Source: Vibrio methylphosphonaticus (GTDB lineage: Bacteria; Pseudomonadota; Gammaproteobacteria; Enterobacterales; Vibrionaceae). From it: a DNA stretch of 64,000 bases. The notes below the pieces were generated by a model. The model was given only the letters and a program-made list of their open reading frames with translations. It did no database searches and was not told where the DNA came from. Of the stretch, positions 30,641 through 39,606 are shown one piece after another (position 1 is the first letter of the stretch; every line of letters begins with the position of its first letter). The stretch spans positions 186,001 through 250,000 of the forward strand of contig NZ_JAMKMS010000004.1 in NCBI RefSeq assembly GCF_023634655.1, read 5' to 3'. Both the position numbers and the translations under genes were made by a program.

Positions 30641-31174
30641 ACTGTGATCCAAATTGCAGTGCGGCGATGATAGCACACTTCGATTGGTGACATTCAGAGA
30701 TTCTCATCACCATTTTACGGCGATAGTTTTGATCAATGTCACAAAAATTGAGTGAACTTTCATGGGTCTAGATATCTTTCGTTAGTCAAAAAATATAAAC
30801 CTCCAAAAAACATATATCGTCAGGTGTTTATTCTGCTTTTTGCGGTTTTTGTCGACTCTATGAAGAGGTTAGCTCTGTATTGTATGGCTGTTTTAATAGG
30901 TGCATTGCATGGTTAGAGGCATTCTAAACTTTGCGACGCATCACGCATGTTTGGTTAAGTGCCTGTATTTAATGGGTTTATATAATTTGACATATTTACT
31001 TTAGAGGGTTTGACATTGTCTTATAACTTTTGCATTCTTGATTTCGAGATTTAACGACGCTGAAACGACTTAAGAGCAAAAGGTTGTTGTTCTAAAAAAT
31101 GATTTTGGCGCGATATATATTAAAAAAGGGAACCGAAAGGGAATTCCCATCTAATGAAAAGGCAGTGGATTATC
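30641..31174. other. Regulatory gap between dinG and the porin gene
   Basis: About 530 bp without a gene. It contains a CRP-like site at 30728, two TTGACA boxes (near 30987 and 31010) and a TATAAT-like TATATAAT at about 30980, so the porin transcript probably starts around 31000-31050 with a long leader. I could not assign a single promoter with confidence. Confidence 0.5.
30728..30743 (+). promoter_or_regulatory. Candidate CRP (cAMP receptor protein) site
   Basis: TTTGA-TCAATG-TCACA compared with the consensus TGTGA-N6-TCACA: nine of ten matches, with flanking T-rich and A-rich bases as expected. In V. cholerae, ompT is activated by CRP and repressed by ToxR, so a CRP site upstream of this OmpT-like gene is reasonable; it could instead act on dinG, 88 bases away. 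Confidence 0.45.
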
Positions 31175-32221
31175 ATGAAAAAGACTCTAGTAGCTCTAGC
31201 AGTATTGGCAGCGGGTTCTGCGCAAGCAGGTATCGAAATTTATAACGCAAACAACGTAACTGTTGACCTTAAAGGCGACATCGAAGTTGTTTACAAGAAA
31301 GGTTTCGAAGACGATGCAACAACTAAACAAGAAATCCAAGATGCGGATTTTGGTTTTGATGTTCGTTACGCAATTAACGATGACCTACAATTCGGCGCTT
31401 ACTGGGAATTCGACGGCAGTGCAGATAATGGACTAACTAACAGTGCGGTTAAAGCTGGTAACACTTACGTAGGTATCTACTCTCAAGCAGCAGGCTCTCT
31501 AATCGTTGGTCGCCTAGATTCTATCCTAGATGACGCAGGTATCGGTTCTGACTACCAATTTGGTCTAAACTCTTTCTTCTCAAATGGCTCTCCATTTGGC
31601 GCTGATGAATCGCTACGTTATGACCTTGATAAAGGCAACTTCTACGGTGGTGTTGCTTACAAGCAAGATAAGAATATGAACTCTGGTCTTGGTGAAAATG
31701 GTAACATGGTCGATGCGAAAATTGGTTACCGCGTAGCAGATTTTGACTTCACTGCTTTCTACGGCCAAGCTGAATTCAAAGGTGCTGGTATAGGTGCTGC
31801 AATGACTGAAGGCGACAAAGAGTCACTTTACGCAATCGAAGGTCGTTGGGCTGGTGTAGAAAACCTTAACCTTGAGCTAGGTTACTACAACATGGAAATG
31901 TCTCCTAAAGCTGGTGATTCAGTAACAGCACAAACTTACGGTTTTGCTGCTGACTATACTCTGAACCAATGGATTTTTGCTGGTGGTGTAAGCCAAGTGA
32001 GCGTAGATGGCGACCAGACAGTTAAGATTTCTGCAACAGAAACAGCTAACAATGACAGCGAGACTAACTGGTTCGTGAATGCTGGCTACAAAGTAGCGCC
32101 GTCAGCAACAGTTTATGCTGAAGTAGGTGGAAGCAACGGTTACTCAGAAGTTGATTCTACAAACAACTACTACGCGCAAAACGGTGTTGGTTTTGCAATT
32201 GGTGCAAAAGCAGAGTTCTAA
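31175..32221 (+). CDS. ompT: Outer-membrane porin (OmpT-like)
   Basis: General porin of 348 residues. The signal peptide is MKKTLVALAVLAAGSAQA, cleaved before Gly. The mature protein is a gram-negative trimeric porin of the Vibrio type: IEIYNANNVTVDLKGDIEV at the start, repeated beta-strands with acidic loops, GSLIVGRLDS, and a C-terminal phenylalanine (AIGAKAEF) for BAM recognition. Codon use is strongly biased, as in highly expressed genes. The neighbours dinG and DUF2057 are those of V. cholerae ompT. An ATG seven codons upstream would give a longer signal peptide and cannot be excluded. Confidence 0.88.
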   Translation: MKKTLVALAVLAAGSAQAGIEIYNANNVTVDLKGDIEVVYKKGFEDDATTKQEIQDADFGFDVRYAINDDLQFGAYWEFDGSADNGLTNSAVKAGNTYVGIYSQAAGSLIVGRLDSILDDAGIGSDYQFGLNSFFSNGSPFGADESLRYDLDKGNFYGGVAYKQDKNMNSGLGENGNMVDAKIGYRVADFDFTAFYGQAEFKGAGIGAAMTEGDKESLYAIEGRWAGVENLNLELGYYNMEMSPKAGDSVTAQTYGFAADYTLNQWIFAGGVSQVSVDGDQTVKISATETANNDSETNWFVNAGYKVAPSATVYAEVGGSNGYSEVDSTNNYYAQNGVGFAIGAKAEF

Positions 32222-32248
32222 TCTAGCTTTAAGCTAAAAGAATACTCT

Positions 32249-32275
32249 AAAAGCCACCCTAGGGTGGCTTTTTTA
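32249..32275 (+). terminator. Terminator of the porin gene
   Basis: Perfect palindrome AAAAGCCACCCT / AGGGTGGCTTTT with extra T residues. Confidence 0.88.
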
Positions 32276-32387
32276 CGTTTGTGAATGAGTGATTTAGGTG
32301 TCAATTTATCTAAAAAATCCTTTTTTGCAGGAGTTCTCTGTGTCATGCTGTTTGTAAGTTAGTAGGCAGCAGTAAAGGAAGCCGATC

Positions 32388-33101
32388 GTGAAAAATAGTA
32401 TGGTTGTTCTCGCCACATTAGGGCTGGCGTTTAGTGTAAATGCGGCGACGCTTGTGCCAATGAAGGGTGTCTCGGTTTACTTTATTAACGGTCAAGAAGC
32501 CGAAGAAAGAATTGGTAAAAACGAGCTCGATCAAGGCGAAAACCAAGTTGTGGTTCGCATGGATAAAAAACTAGGCAAAGGCAGCAGCTCGAATGTTTAC
32601 ACGTCTGCACCCTATGTCCTCACGGTGAATGTGACTGGGGAAGAGGTGAAGATTAATCACCCAGTGGCGCGTAGCGAGCAAGAAGCGAAAGTGGCCTTTC
32701 GTGGTGACACGCCGCAGTGGCGCGTGACGCAAGATGGTTATGCCCTAGCGTATGAGCAGGAAAAGCTGAAAGGTAAAGATGGGTTTATGCCGTACATGCA
32801 AATGGACGAGCTCATCGCCGCGCATAATGCTGAGCGAGGTATTAGCTTTACCTCCGGTGAAATGGTGGTCGCGAAGTCTGCTGCCCCTGTTGCCACTGCG
32901 GCTGTCGCAACGACAGCAGTAGCAACGTCGGTAGCTGCCACGACAGGAGCCAGTGCTTCTAAAGCGTCAGCTAGCGCAGCGTCTAAAGAAGTGGTTGCAT
33001 CGCAAGCATCAGATAATGTTGGCCAGCTGCAGGCTTGGTATTTAAAAGCTTCCAAACAAGAGCGCAAAGAATTCCGTAAGTGGATGATTGATCAAGAATA
33101 G
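32388..33101 (+). CDS. DUF2057 family periplasmic protein with Ala-rich linker
   Basis: Exported protein of 237 residues with an 18-residue signal peptide ending VNA-ATL. Residues about 20-160 match DUF2057 (YccT/CsgI-like): GVSVYFINGQEAEE, GENQVVVRMDKKLG. The E. coli member is reported to limit curli assembly; the Vibrio role is unknown. After the domain comes a low-complexity Ala/Thr/Ser/Val linker at about 163-210, then a charged 25-residue C-terminal helix (KASKQERKEFRKWMIDQE). The start is GTG with AAGGA eight bases upstream. Monocistronic, with its own terminator. Confidence 0.85.
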   Translation: MKNSMVVLATLGLAFSVNAATLVPMKGVSVYFINGQEAEERIGKNELDQGENQVVVRMDKKLGKGSSSNVYTSAPYVLTVNVTGEEVKINHPVARSEQEAKVAFRGDTPQWRVTQDGYALAYEQEKLKGKDGFMPYMQMDELIAAHNAERGISFTSGEMVVAKSAAPVATAAVATTAVATSVAATTGASASKASASAASKEVVASQASDNVGQLQAWYLKASKQERKEFRKWMIDQE

Positions 33102-33143
33102 CTAGAGCTGGCTCGAGTGATTATGATCGGATGAAAGTAGAAC

Positions 33144-33169
33144 AAAAAGGAGCCTCGGCTCCTTTTTTG
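33144..33169 (+). terminator. Terminator of the DUF2057 gene
   Basis: AAAAAGGAGC, CTCG loop, GCTCCTTTTTT. Confidence 0.85.
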
Positions 33170-33353
33170 ATGGAGATTCTTGCCAAGACGGTTATTGGAA
33201 GGGCTATATAAGCCGCCTTTAAAGACAGGTTGATATAAACTCGTGAAAAAGTAAAAGTGGCAAGAAAGCAAGTCGTACTAACAATAATCTGACTGGACTT
33301 TTACGTTTTTGAGTTAAACTTAACGTCTTATCGCTACTTACTGTCAATTTATC

Positions 33354-35879
33354 GTGAATCAACTTATTACCTTTATTCAACGCTTCCCGAAGTGTGTTCT
33401 CTTTTTAGTACTTTCGCTGACTGCAGCTAGTGCTTGGTACGGGCAACAGCATTTCAAAATGAACGCTGACCTTTCCTCTTTAGTGAAACAAGATGGAGCG
33501 TGGGTTGATAATCTCGCTCACCTTGAAAAGGCATTTCCTGAAACGGGCAATGTGGTGGTGTTAGTCACCAGCCAAGATGGTGAGCGTGCTAAGCAAAGCG
33601 TTGAATCACTCGCTAATGAGTTGACCTCGTCTTCTGTCATTAAAGATGTCTTTGCCCCTTCAACTTTGTCTTGGTTCCAGCAACATGCTTTAGGTTTTAT
33701 CTCCGACAGTGACTATCAAACCCTTAAAGCGGTTGCCAGCCAACAGGTTGCGCCTTTGGTTGCGGGCGCTAATGCCCAGCGCTTGGATGTGTATTTAGGG
33801 CAATTGGCTGATCGAACTAGTGCCACGGTTGATAGTTCTCTAAATTTAGATAGTTCTCTACAGGCAGATAAAGCTAACGAGAATATACTTGAGCCTTTAT
33901 TGTCCGCAGCCAGCGGTCAGAAATTTGATTGGGCAAGTGAGCTAAGTGGGCATATTAAACCGCCAAGCGCCTATGCTATTACGCTGGTTGCGCAGCCAGA
34001 TGATAGCGTCAAAGAGCCAAACAGAGCCATTATCGAGGCGATTCATCATGCAGTAACGGCTGCGGGTGTACCATCCAATGTTGATGTTCAGGTGACAGGT
34101 CAAGCGGCGTTAGATTTCGACGAAATCGTTGATGCCAACAATAGCATCGCCATTGCGGGTAGTGCGTCATTGATTGGCTTAGTGTTGATCCTTGCCATCG
34201 GCATTCGCTCGCTTCGCGTCATCGTTGCATGCTATTTGACGGTCATCATTGGCTTGGTGTGGACATTCGCCGCCGGTCTGTTTGTGGTGGGGTCTTATAA
34301 CACCATTTCTATTGTGTTTATGGTGATGTTTATTGGTCTGGCCGTCGACTTTTCCATTCATCTTTGTCTTCATATCCAAGAGCTCAGGGTGAAAGGCGAA
34401 GATAACCGTCATAGTCTAGCGCATGCCGCCGCTCATTCGTTTCGCCCGCTAGCTCTGTGCGCGCTTTCTTCTGGTATCGGTTTTCTTAGCTTTTATCCCA
34501 CGGCTTATACGGGGCTGGGTGAGCTAGGTATTGTTTCCGCTTTAGGTATGCTCCTCGGATTATTAGCCACATTTGTGGTTATCCCACTGTTTTTCACCTT
34601 ATTTGGTTACCCTACGGTAAAACACAAAGCTGACACACGTTATTTTTCTTCTTTTGGTCGTGGGCTTTCTAACTATAAGCGAGCGATCACCTTGTTAATG
34701 GTTTGCGTGTCATTGGTGATGGGTTATGGCGCGACTCAATTTAAGTTTGATTTTTCTACGTTAGTATTGAAAAACCCGCAATCGGAGTCGGTGTTAGGGT
34801 TGTACGCCCTGCAACAACATGGGCTCGGCTCCAGCTATCAGTTATACGCTGTCGCCAAAAACAAGCAAGAAGCCCAGCAATGGAAGTCCCAGTTACTTAA
34901 CGAACCCACGGTTAGCCAAGTCATCATAGCCAGTGATTTTATGCCGACACAATTGAATCAACGTGCGCAGCAATTGTCTGAAACTTTGCAGCCCAATATG
35001 ACAGCCAAGCCATTGTCATTAAGTGAATTTAAGCGGTTGGCAGTGGAAAAGGGCTGGCCACATGCCGAGCGTATTCCGAGTCTTGCTAATGATAATACTG
35101 CTGAGCTTGAGTCACTGACGCAAACGCTATTTTCTAGCCTAGACAGTGATACTTTATCTGCATTTGGTTCTACTAGCGCGCCACTTAGTATTGTTAAAGA
35201 TTTGCCTCGCTCGTTATATCAACGTTATATCAGTGAGCAAGGTGAGTGGTTGGTGGCCGTCACGCCGCAAGGCGACATGAGTAATGTGGTAGAACTAAAC
35301 CAGTTTATTAGCGATGTGCAGTTTATTGCTCCGAACGCGACAGGGCGTGCCGTCGCGGAAAAAGAAGTGGGCGTTATTGTTGTTGATGCCTTTAAAGCGG
35401 CGATTTTGATGTCGATCCTGGCGATCGCGTTGATCCTGATATGGACCGTGAACAAAAAACGCGACATTGTGTTGATCTTTATTCCGTTAGGCTTAGCGAC
35501 CATCACCACGTTGGGGATGATGTATTGGCTCAATTTATCGATGAACATGGCGAATATTATCGTGGTACCGCTGATTTTTGGCTTGGGAGTGGATAATGGC
35601 ATTCATATCGTTAAGCGTTTTCGCGCGGTGGGCAGTTTGGAGGCGTTTTTTAAGACCTCTACACCTAAGGCGTCCCTAATCAGCTGCTTAACGACACTTG
35701 CGACGTTTGGCGCATTAATTGTCGCTAAGCATCAAGGGATGCACTCTATCGGACTGGTGTTAACGATCGCCTTGTCGAGCATTCTTGTCTACAGTTTGGT
35801 ACTGCTGCCAATTATGCTAGAGGCAACGAAGAAATCGCAGAAAATCAGCGAAGTGGAAACGAGTAGTAAAGAAAGTTAA
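33354..35879 (+). CDS. MMPL/RND superfamily exporter
   Basis: Large inner-membrane protein of 841 residues with two internally repeated halves, each with one N-terminal helix, a periplasmic domain and a five- to six-helix sterol-sensing-like bundle. The RND/MMPL motif GLAVDFSIHLCLHIQELR occurs in the first half, with its counterpart GLGVDNGIHIVKRFRAVG in the second. The family exports lipids or hydrophobic molecules (MmpL, HpnN types). The start is GTG at 33354, without a clear ribosome site; no better start exists before residue 40. No membrane-fusion partner is adjacent. Substrate unknown. Confidence 0.88.
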   Translation: MNQLITFIQRFPKCVLFLVLSLTAASAWYGQQHFKMNADLSSLVKQDGAWVDNLAHLEKAFPETGNVVVLVTSQDGERAKQSVESLANELTSSSVIKDVFAPSTLSWFQQHALGFISDSDYQTLKAVASQQVAPLVAGANAQRLDVYLGQLADRTSATVDSSLNLDSSLQADKANENILEPLLSAASGQKFDWASELSGHIKPPSAYAITLVAQPDDSVKEPNRAIIEAIHHAVTAAGVPSNVDVQVTGQAALDFDEIVDANNSIAIAGSASLIGLVLILAIGIRSLRVIVACYLTVIIGLVWTFAAGLFVVGSYNTISIVFMVMFIGLAVDFSIHLCLHIQELRVKGEDNRHSLAHAAAHSFRPLALCALSSGIGFLSFYPTAYTGLGELGIVSALGMLLGLLATFVVIPLFFTLFGYPTVKHKADTRYFSSFGRGLSNYKRAITLLMVCVSLVMGYGATQFKFDFSTLVLKNPQSESVLGLYALQQHGLGSSYQLYAVAKNKQEAQQWKSQLLNEPTVSQVIIASDFMPTQLNQRAQQLSETLQPNMTAKPLSLSEFKRLAVEKGWPHAERIPSLANDNTAELESLTQTLFSSLDSDTLSAFGSTSAPLSIVKDLPRSLYQRYISEQGEWLVAVTPQGDMSNVVELNQFISDVQFIAPNATGRAVAEKEVGVIVVDAFKAAILMSILAIALILIWTVNKKRDIVLIFIPLGLATITTLGMMYWLNLSMNMANIIVVPLIFGLGVDNGIHIVKRFRAVGSLEAFFKTSTPKASLISCLTTLATFGALIVAKHQGMHSIGLVLTIALSSILVYSLVLLPIMLEATKKSQKISEVETSSKES

Positions 35880-35894
35880 GCGGTGTATAAAGTG

Positions 35895-35920
35895 AGCCAC
35901 TCATCCAGTGTTGAGTGGCT
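35895..35920. terminator. Hairpin between convergent MMPL and barrel genes
   Basis: Eight-bp stem AGCCACTC / GAGTGGCT with a ten-base loop. No T-run follows on either side, so it may be a Rho-type or weak terminator, or a processing hairpin. Confidence 0.4.
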
Positions 35921-35947
35921 GCTAGTATCGAGGACTGCTATTTGTGA

Positions 35948-36796
35948 TTAGAATCTGGCATCTAATGTCATGAAGAAACTTTTTCTTTGTCCAAAACCAA
36001 TTTCACTGATTAGCACCCAGTTAGGGGTGAATTCGTATTGAGCGCCGACTAAAGAGTTCCAATTGTTAGCTAAGCTCTGGTTTACGGTAAATTTAGCGTT
36101 GTCTGGTAAGGAAATGCCGCCTAAAGGCAATTCATTAATACTACCGGATAAGGTTTGTTCTATATTTTGATATTGTGCGCCAACCCAAGCTCTGATCGGC
36201 CAATCACTATTTCTTGAAAAATCATACCCTATACGTGGAGAGATAACGATTGAATCGATTTCTCCATCTATGACAGTCAAGCTTGTTTTGGTATAGCTGG
36301 CATCAACGAGGGCAAAAACACTCTCATAGCCTCCAGCAATAACCGTGCCTGCGCCATAAGTATAGCCATCTAAATCAAGTCGAAAAGGCTCGTTTATTGC
36401 AATACCATCCCCAGGGAGGTTAGGGATCAGCTTAACGTGGCTAATGGTCGTTTCTGAGTAGCCATCTAATTTGCCACCTATCGCATAAAAATTCAAAAAA
36501 GGTAGTACCCATACATCTGCTTTAAAAGTGATAACTTGGCTCTCTTGATAGCCGCCTTTAGTTTTAATGCCGATATCATCTAGTGGACCTAGACCTGCTA
36601 ATGTAATGGAATCTACATTAATCCCTTGAGAAACGTTCATATAGCCAAAACTCAGACCAATGGCTTCAGGTAACGTATAACCACGCTCTTCTGCCTCCGC
36701 TTTAAATAGAGGGAGCTCAAAGGCTTGTAGGGTTGGGGAAATAGCCCCGCTAATCAATGCGATAAGTGCAATCGACAGCGAACGGAATTTGACCAT
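35948..36796 (-). CDS. Predicted outer-membrane beta-barrel protein
   Basis: Exported protein of 282 residues; signal peptide about residues 1-24, ending LQA-FEL. The mature part is made of alternating beta-strands with short turns (ITFKADVWVLPFLNFYAIGG, SIVISPRIGYDFSRN, GAQYEFTPNWVLISEIGFGQ) and ends in an aromatic residue (LDARF), the signature of BAM-inserted barrels. Length and pattern suggest 10-12 strands. I do not recognise a named family. It is a single gene between a convergent MMPL exporter and a same-strand dCMP deaminase more than 200 bp away, and gives no functional context. Confidence 0.75.
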   Translation of the reverse strand: MVKFRSLSIALIALISGAISPTLQAFELPLFKAEAEERGYTLPEAIGLSFGYMNVSQGINVDSITLAGLGPLDDIGIKTKGGYQESQVITFKADVWVLPFLNFYAIGGKLDGYSETTISHVKLIPNLPGDGIAINEPFRLDLDGYTYGAGTVIAGGYESVFALVDASYTKTSLTVIDGEIDSIVISPRIGYDFSRNSDWPIRAWVGAQYQNIEQTLSGSINELPLGGISLPDNAKFTVNQSLANNWNSLVGAQYEFTPNWVLISEIGFGQRKSFFMTLDARF

Positions 36797-37014
36797 GAAG
36801 TTACTCTGCTAGTGATGTGACTCGGTCACATAAATAAGGATGGCGGATTCTAAAGGATAGCATAATGGTTGAAAAGTGATATATATCACTTTCTTTATGA
36901 GACTGGTTTGGGAGTAGACAGTTGAAAGCGCAATGGGTTGAGGAATTTGTGGTATCAAGTAGGCGATAGTTGCATTAAATGGCATCGCAAACTTAATACC
37001 ACAGCTGACATTGC

Positions 37015-37461
37015 TTACGCGTCGTCTTGTTCTAAAGTCAGCCAGTTGATACGTACATTGGCTTGCTCGAACATGTCTTGGCTGAGCGAGATTTTATCCC
37101 CCCAACGAGACAGAAAATCTTCAGATTGTGCAGGGCAATGGACTACTGAAATGCCTGTTTGAATGATCTTAGCGGCGCAGTTAGGGCAGGGGAAGTGCGT
37201 CACCCAAATTTCACAGCCGTCTAAATCTCGTTTAGCAAAGAGGATCGCGTTCTCCTCTGCGTGTAACGTTTTCAGGTATTTAGTTTCTCTCTCATCACTT
37301 TCAGCACTGTCAGAGATGCCGTGTGGGTAGCCATTAAAGCCCACAGAAACAATGCGATTGTTTTTAGTAATTACAGCGCCAACTTGTGTCGAAGGGTCTT
37401 TACTCCACGACCCAACAAGCTCAGCCATTTGAATAAATCGTTTTGCCCATTTCGAAGCCAT
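37015..37461 (-). CDS. dCMP deaminase family protein
   Basis: Zinc-dependent cytidine/deoxycytidylate deaminase fold, 148 residues. The catalytic motif is TLHAEENAIL (His and proton-shuttle Glu), and the second zinc motif is HFPCPNCAAKII. The N-terminal SKDPSTQVGAVITKNNRIVSVGFNGYP block (shown in part: STQVGAVI, GFNGYP) matches dCMP deaminases, which make dUMP for dTTP synthesis. The start at 37461 (MASKWAKRF) is preferred to the ATG ten codons earlier. Single gene. Confidence 0.88.
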   Translation of the reverse strand: MASKWAKRFIQMAELVGSWSKDPSTQVGAVITKNNRIVSVGFNGYPHGISDSAESDERETKYLKTLHAEENAILFAKRDLDGCEIWVTHFPCPNCAAKIIQTGISVVHCPAQSEDFLSRWGDKISLSQDMFEQANVRINWLTLEQDDA

Positions 37462-37756
37462 GTGGTTCCCATCATTTAAGTCAATTTGCAATAAAGTTTA
37501 CAAAAATTAATGACGTAACACGAGAGCTAATTGCAAACGATTACATATTTACTGACACTTTTTGGTCAACCGTCGTAGATTTTATTTTTGTTCTGAGTGA
37601 GTGGCTGTCAGGGATGGGGCGGTAAAACGATGTACGGCTGATTTTGTGACTTGAACGAAATTCTTTGTCAGAGTATTGCGAATTCTGTTTAAAATGGCTA
37701 AAACTTCCATGAACATATGGCAGTATCCGACGAGTTCTTCAAAAAGGGAAAGGAAA

Positions 37757-38536
37757 ATGCGAAAAACACTGTTAGCGGTTTCACTATGTAGTCTGTGTTT
37801 TAGCGCAGGGAGCTTAGCATTTACAAAAGATTGGTCAGCATCAAGTGTTAAGGCGGTAACTCAAGGGGCAAAACAAGGGGACTTGTTTGCTCAGATTGAG
37901 TTAGGGGACCGATACGCGGTGGGTAATGGCATTAAAGAAGACGATAAAATTGCTGTTGAATGGTATTTCAAAGCGGCTCAACAGGGCAGTGAGACAGCAA
38001 TGTATAAGTTGGGCATGATGTATGACAATGGACACGGTGTGCACTACGATGCGAAGGAAGCCGCGTCTTGGTTCGAAAAAGCATCAAATATAGGTCATGA
38101 CCAAGCACAATATTATCTTGCGGGTATGTACAAGTGGGGCAGAGGTGTTCCTAAAAGTAATGCCAAAGCTGTAGAGTATTATCGCTTAGCGGCTGAGCGC
38201 GGCTACGATGTGGCGCAAAACAGCTTAGGGGTAATGTACGCAAAAGGATTAGGCATTGAGCAAAATGATACCGAAGCAGTAAGTTGGTATCGAAAAGCGG
38301 CGGAAAATGGCTATGCTTATGGCCAGCGCAATTTAGCCTTCAAGTATTCATTGGGTGAGGGCGTTGAGCTCGATAACGTTCAAGCGTTAGCGTGGGCGTC
38401 GGTTGCTTCCACAAATGGTTATCAAAGCGCTGAGAAATTGCGTGATGAATTGGCAGGTAAGCTCTCAAGTGAAGAGATTGATAAAGCGAATGTTTTCGCA
38501 AAGCAATATTTAGCGGCGTATTCATCTCATAAGTAA
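37757..38536 (+). CDS. Exported Sel1-repeat protein
   Basis: Protein of 259 residues with a signal peptide (MRKTLLAVSLCSLCFSAGSLA). The mature part is made of five Sel1-like repeats of about 36 residues, seen by periodic LGxxYxxGxGV and AxxWYxKAAxxG patterns (for example LGMMYDNGHGVHYDAKEAAS, LGVMYAKGLGIEQNDTEAVS). Sel1/TPR-like solenoids bind other proteins. AAGGAA just upstream of 37757 sets the start; earlier in-frame ATGs lack a site. Monocistronic; partner unknown. Confidence 0.88.
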   Translation: MRKTLLAVSLCSLCFSAGSLAFTKDWSASSVKAVTQGAKQGDLFAQIELGDRYAVGNGIKEDDKIAVEWYFKAAQQGSETAMYKLGMMYDNGHGVHYDAKEAASWFEKASNIGHDQAQYYLAGMYKWGRGVPKSNAKAVEYYRLAAERGYDVAQNSLGVMYAKGLGIEQNDTEAVSWYRKAAENGYAYGQRNLAFKYSLGEGVELDNVQALAWASVASTNGYQSAEKLRDELAGKLSSEEIDKANVFAKQYLAAYSSHK

Positions 38537-38567
38537 ATCTGCCTGATAGAGCCATCAGTCATGTAGT

Positions 38568-38595
38568 AAAAAGGGAAGCTAGGCTTCCTTTTTTG
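38568..38595. terminator. Terminator after the Sel1 gene
   Basis: GGAAGC, TAG loop, GCTTCC, flanked by AAAA and TTTTTT; lies between convergent genes. Confidence 0.8.
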
Positions 38596-38617
38596 TCTTT
38601 TCGGCACTTATTATGTT

Positions 38618-38671
38618 AACCATAGAACCATAGAACCATAGAACCATAGAACCATAGAACCATAGAACCAT
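38618..38671. repeat. Tandem octamer array (AACCATAG)x6
   Basis: Six perfect copies of AACCATAG at 38618-38665 and a partial seventh. The array touches the stop codon of the minus-strand PLP-enzyme gene and lies just after the terminator of the Sel1 gene. No spacer or palindrome is present, so it is not CRISPR. Confidence 0.95.
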
Positions 38672-39606
38672 TACCAACTTGCTTTCGAGTTATCTCTCGC
38701 CCCAAACTTTCGCTCATATCTCGGTAACATGGTCTCATTCCCCAATAACCCACCTTGGTGTACATAAAGTACCGTGGCATCTGAGTTTACCTCTAACCAA
38801 GGGAGCAAACAGCGCCACATTAATGGGTCATACAGCAGGTCAAATTCTATATCGGTTTGTTCCTGCAATAAGCGCCATATAGCATAGTCTTCTTGATACA
38901 ACTTACCAAAATGGTGCTTTGTGTCTGGCTGTAAAATGGTTGGATGGACATCAAACTCGTCTAATTCATGAAACTGTTTTACTAAATAGTCTCGTCCGCC
39001 AACGCAAGGGCAGGTGAGAACTTCAATACCTTCTGAGTGCAGTGCTTTGGCAAGATACAAGGCTGTGGTGCCAGTACCCGAAGGCAAGGCTACTTTTAGG
39101 TTGGGGTTTTTCTCAAATCGTGCCCATGCCAAAATTTCTCTGGCAAGAGTGCGGATGCCAACTTCTGCACGTTGAAATCGACCGCCTTCCGGTACAATGA
39201 GGCAGGTATCATCATGACTATGTTGACGTTGAATAAATTCACTAGGGTGAGACTTTTCAGGGTTATCGGGATGATCAGAGAGTGAAACAATATTCGCACC
39301 AAGCTCTAATGCCATTCGATAATTTCCCATTGGTTTCTCATCTAACCAAGTCGGTTTATGATCAACATAGTACGTCAGTTGCCACCCTTTAATCTTTGCC
39401 AAAGCCGCAAGTGAAGTAAGCGAGTTTGCTTGGGCAGAGCCCCATCCAATTAAGCGAGAAATAGTTGGGTTGTTGTGTTCTAGTAATGTGGCAAATTTTC
39501 GCGCTTTATTACCATTAAAGTGGCTGTGCAGTAAATCATCACGTTTTAAATAAAACGAGCGGCCTTCTACATTATGCTGAGTGACAGGGCTGTCTTTAAG
39601 TTTCAC
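38671..39606 (-). CDS. ACC deaminase / D-cysteine desulfhydrase family PLP enzyme
   Basis: PLP-dependent fold type II enzyme of 311 residues. The N-terminal segment YLKRDDLLHSHFNGNKARKF holds the PLP lysine (SGNK/NGNKARK motif of the family), and GSGTGTTALYLAK-type phosphate loop appears as ALPSGTGTTALYLAKAL. Members deaminate 1-aminocyclopropane-1-carboxylate or cleave D-cysteine; in Vibrio most are annotated as D-cysteine desulfhydrase-like with unproven substrate. The gene is alone, divergent from arnB. Confidence 0.82.
   Translation of the reverse strand: MKLKDSPVTQHNVEGRSFYLKRDDLLHSHFNGNKARKFATLLEHNNPTISRLIGWGSAQANSLTSLAALAKIKGWQLTYYVDHKPTWLDEKPMGNYRMALELGANIVSLSDHPDNPEKSHPSEFIQRQHSHDDTCLIVPEGGRFQRAEVGIRTLAREILAWARFEKNPNLKVALPSGTGTTALYLAKALHSEGIEVLTCPCVGGRDYLVKQFHELDEFDVHPTILQPDTKHHFGKLYQEDYAIWRLLQEQTDIEFDLLYDPLMWRCLLPWLEVNSDATVLYVHQGGLLGNETMLPRYERKFGARDNSKASW

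Noticed and set aside
38618..38671. Possible CRISPR array
   Set aside because: Units are 8 bp, directly abutting, without spacers or dyad symmetry; no cas genes in the window. The same holds for the arrays at 47713, 51037 and 59941.
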